Positions 5,945 through 7,003 of a stretch of 7,003 nucleotides of DNA are shown piece after piece. Below the pieces are notes generated by a model that was given only the letters and a program-made list of their open reading frames with translations, did not search any database and was not told where the DNA came from. How positions within the stretch are numbered: the first letter of the stretch is position 1; each line of letters begins with the position of its first letter. The stretch lies in the NCBI GenBank assembly GCA_016870295.1, contig VGBY01000054.1, positions 1 through 7,003 of the forward strand, read 5' to 3'. The position numbers were made by a program, and so were the translations under genes. The DNA is from Actinomycetota bacterium. Lineage in GTDB: Bacteria > Actinomycetota > Acidimicrobiia > Acidimicrobiales > Ilumatobacteraceae.

Positions 5945-6937
5945 CTAGTTCCAGGCGATCGTGTCGGGTTGCACGCGTGTGAGCGGCTGCTGCACATCGA
6001 CCCAATCGCCCTCCTGCGGGCACGGGTCGTCATCCACGGTGAGCATCGTGGTGTGCATGTGCGGGGCTTCGAGCATTGACAGGCGCCGTTTGGCGAAGTG
6101 AAAGGGGCTGCGGCCGTCGTCGAGTGCGCCGACACCGTGGCTTGAACCGCATCCCACCATTACCAGGCGACTTCCCGAGTTGACGGATGTCGCGCGATAT
6201 CCGGCGTGCTGTGCGGTTGCAGTCCGCACTGCGATTACGTCGGCATGCAGCGCGAGCATCGACTTGTCGCCGAGCCAGAGATGTGTTCCCGTTCGAACCA
6301 CCACATGCTGCTTGACGGCCGCCCGCAGCGCCCCTGCGGCAGCACCGATATGGCTTACGTGCAGTGGAAGATCGGCAGACAGTTCTCCAGCGAGCGCGAT
6401 GACTTCACGGACGCGCTCTTCATCGTTGCCGGCGAGCGGAAGATGCACCGACCACGCGACGACTTCGTGACCGGCCGACTCCGCCTGCTTGCGCAGCGCG
6501 ACTGCATCGCGGGGCTTCACACCGTAGCGATGCATCGATGACTCCACCTTGATGACGACGGCATGGCGCGAGCCGAGAGTCTCGAGCACGTTCAGGTCGT
6601 GGGGCGCACCGACGGCGAGCACGGCATCTGCACGAATTGCAAACGATGGCCGTGCGTCGGCGAGGCCGGCACCAAGCGGCGTGAGCACGAACGGGCGCAG
6701 GTTGTCCGGCACATCGTGCAACTCGTGCACCGTGCCGACAGCGACATTACGAGAGAGCGTGGCAGCGTGCGACATCAGCACACCTCGACCGAAACCGTAA
6801 CCATTGCCCTTTACGACAGGGAGCAGTGCGTTGCCTTCATTGGCAGTGTCGGCACGCGTACCGATGGTGAGAGCCCTCGCGGCAGCAGCAACATGTGATC
6901 GCCATGCATCGGCATCGACGCTGAGCCGCAAGGTCAT
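5945..6937 (-). CDS. Alanine-racemase-like PLP protein (fold type III barrel), atypical C-terminal domain
   Basis: The 330-aa product begins like an alanine racemase: MTLRLSVDADAWRSHV, then LLPVVKGNGYGFGRG (38-52) with the PLP Schiff-base Lys43 (family form VVKADAYGHG). KVESSMHRYGV (130-140) matches the KvxTGMxRLG motif with substrate-binding Arg137. VRTGTHLWLGD (214-224) keeps the Arg that contacts the PLP ring nitrogen. The C-terminal half departs from the family: where alanine racemases have GYADG with the second catalytic base Tyr, this protein reads VGCGSSHGVG (261-270, Cys263). The SMD motif appears as SMLEAP (287-292). It is also shorter than the usual 360-380 aa. The start overlaps the stop of an upstream gene (ATGA), so the two are co-translated. 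It may be a racemase with altered chemistry, a different amino-acid PLP enzyme, or a binding protein. The fold assignment is confident, the activity is not. Confidence 0.85.
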   Translation of the reverse strand: MTLRLSVDADAWRSHVAAAARALTIGTRADTANEGNALLPVVKGNGYGFGRGVLMSHAATLSRNVAVGTVHELHDVPDNLRPFVLTPLGAGLADARPSFAIRADAVLAVGAPHDLNVLETLGSRHAVVIKVESSMHRYGVKPRDAVALRKQAESAGHEVVAWSVHLPLAGNDEERVREVIALAGELSADLPLHVSHIGAAAGALRAAVKQHVVVRTGTHLWLGDKSMLALHADVIAVRTATAQHAGYRATSVNSGSRLVMVGCGSSHGVGALDDGRSPFHFAKRRLSMLEAPHMHTTMLTVDDDPCPQEGDWVDVQQPLTRVQPDTIAWN

Positions 6938-7003
6938 GCAGTTTGACGGTATCTGGCGCGCTTCAACAGCCAGCGAACCACTTCAATCAGCGCGGTGATG
7001 CTG
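6934..7003 (-). CDS. C-terminal end of an unidentified protein (rest outside window)
   Basis: On the minus strand the last 22 codons read SITALIEVVRWLLKRARYRQTA before a TGA that overlaps the next gene's start codon as ATGA. The tail is a basic amphipathic helix (VVRWLLKRARYR). The overlap geometry makes it very likely to be the end of a real gene in an operon with the racemase-like protein. I do not recognise the family from this fragment. A cell-envelope or peptidoglycan-related protein would suit the neighbour, but nothing in these residues shows it. Confidence 0.6.
   Translation of the reverse strand, partial: SITALIEVVRWLLKRARYRQTA

Noticed and set aside
5872..6937. Functional link between kynureninase, which releases alanine, and the adjacent alanine-racemase-like gene
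   Set aside because: The genes are convergent with a hairpin between them, and the racemase-like gene is in a separate minus-strand operon; adjacency alone is not evidence.
1..7003. CRISPR arrays, insertion sequences, tRNA or rRNA genes, phage or defence modules
   Set aside because: No regularly spaced repeats, transposase motifs, terminal inverted repeats or recognisable RNA gene sequence were seen; the window is nearly filled with metabolic genes.

Overview
The window is GC-rich, gene-dense bacterial chromosome with almost no intergenic space. Eight protein-coding genes can be recognised or delimited, two of them cut by the window edges. The GC-rich composition, the stop/start overlaps (TGATG, ATGA), and several start codons without a Shine-Dalgarno but with a TANNNT hexamer exactly 6 nt upstream (the leaderless-promoter layout known from actinobacteria) suggest an actinobacterium, possibly of the Acidimicrobiia/Ilumatobacter type. 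That taxonomic placement is inference from general features, not from a marker gene. No rRNA, tRNA, CRISPR array, insertion sequence or phage gene was seen.

Layout. On the + strand, 1-127 is the 3' end of a glutathione peroxidase gene, followed after 14 bp by an agmatine deiminase (142-1125). Converging on it is a four-gene minus-strand series that reads from 4585 down to 1122: tryptophan 2,3-dioxygenase (kynA), uracil-DNA glycosylase (ung), a small SRPBCC-fold protein, and a formylglycine-type sulfatase. The sulfatase and agmatine deiminase stop codons share one CTAG tetramer. Kynureninase (kynU, 4597-5871, + strand) diverges from kynA with only 11 bp between the start codons. After kynU comes a short non-coding gap (5872-5944) with an imperfect direct repeat and a strong hairpin. 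It separates kynU from a convergent minus-strand pair: an alanine-racemase-like PLP protein (5945-6937) and the end of an unidentified gene whose stop overlaps its start.

How the genes work together. kynA and kynU form two steps of tryptophan catabolism: tryptophan to N-formylkynurenine, then kynurenine to anthranilate plus alanine. The intervening kynurenine formamidase is not in the window. Agmatine deiminase makes N-carbamoylputrescine (polyamine/arginine-derived nitrogen metabolism). Glutathione peroxidase and uracil-DNA glycosylase are protective or housekeeping functions. The SRPBCC-sulfatase pair looks translationally coupled. The alanine-racemase-like protein keeps the PLP lysine but seems to lack the catalytic tyrosine of true alanine racemases.

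Most of the region is ordinary metabolism. The points that most merit a second look are the mirror-image start region between kynA and kynU and the atypical alanine-racemase-like protein. I did not find convincing evidence of a new multi-gene system.
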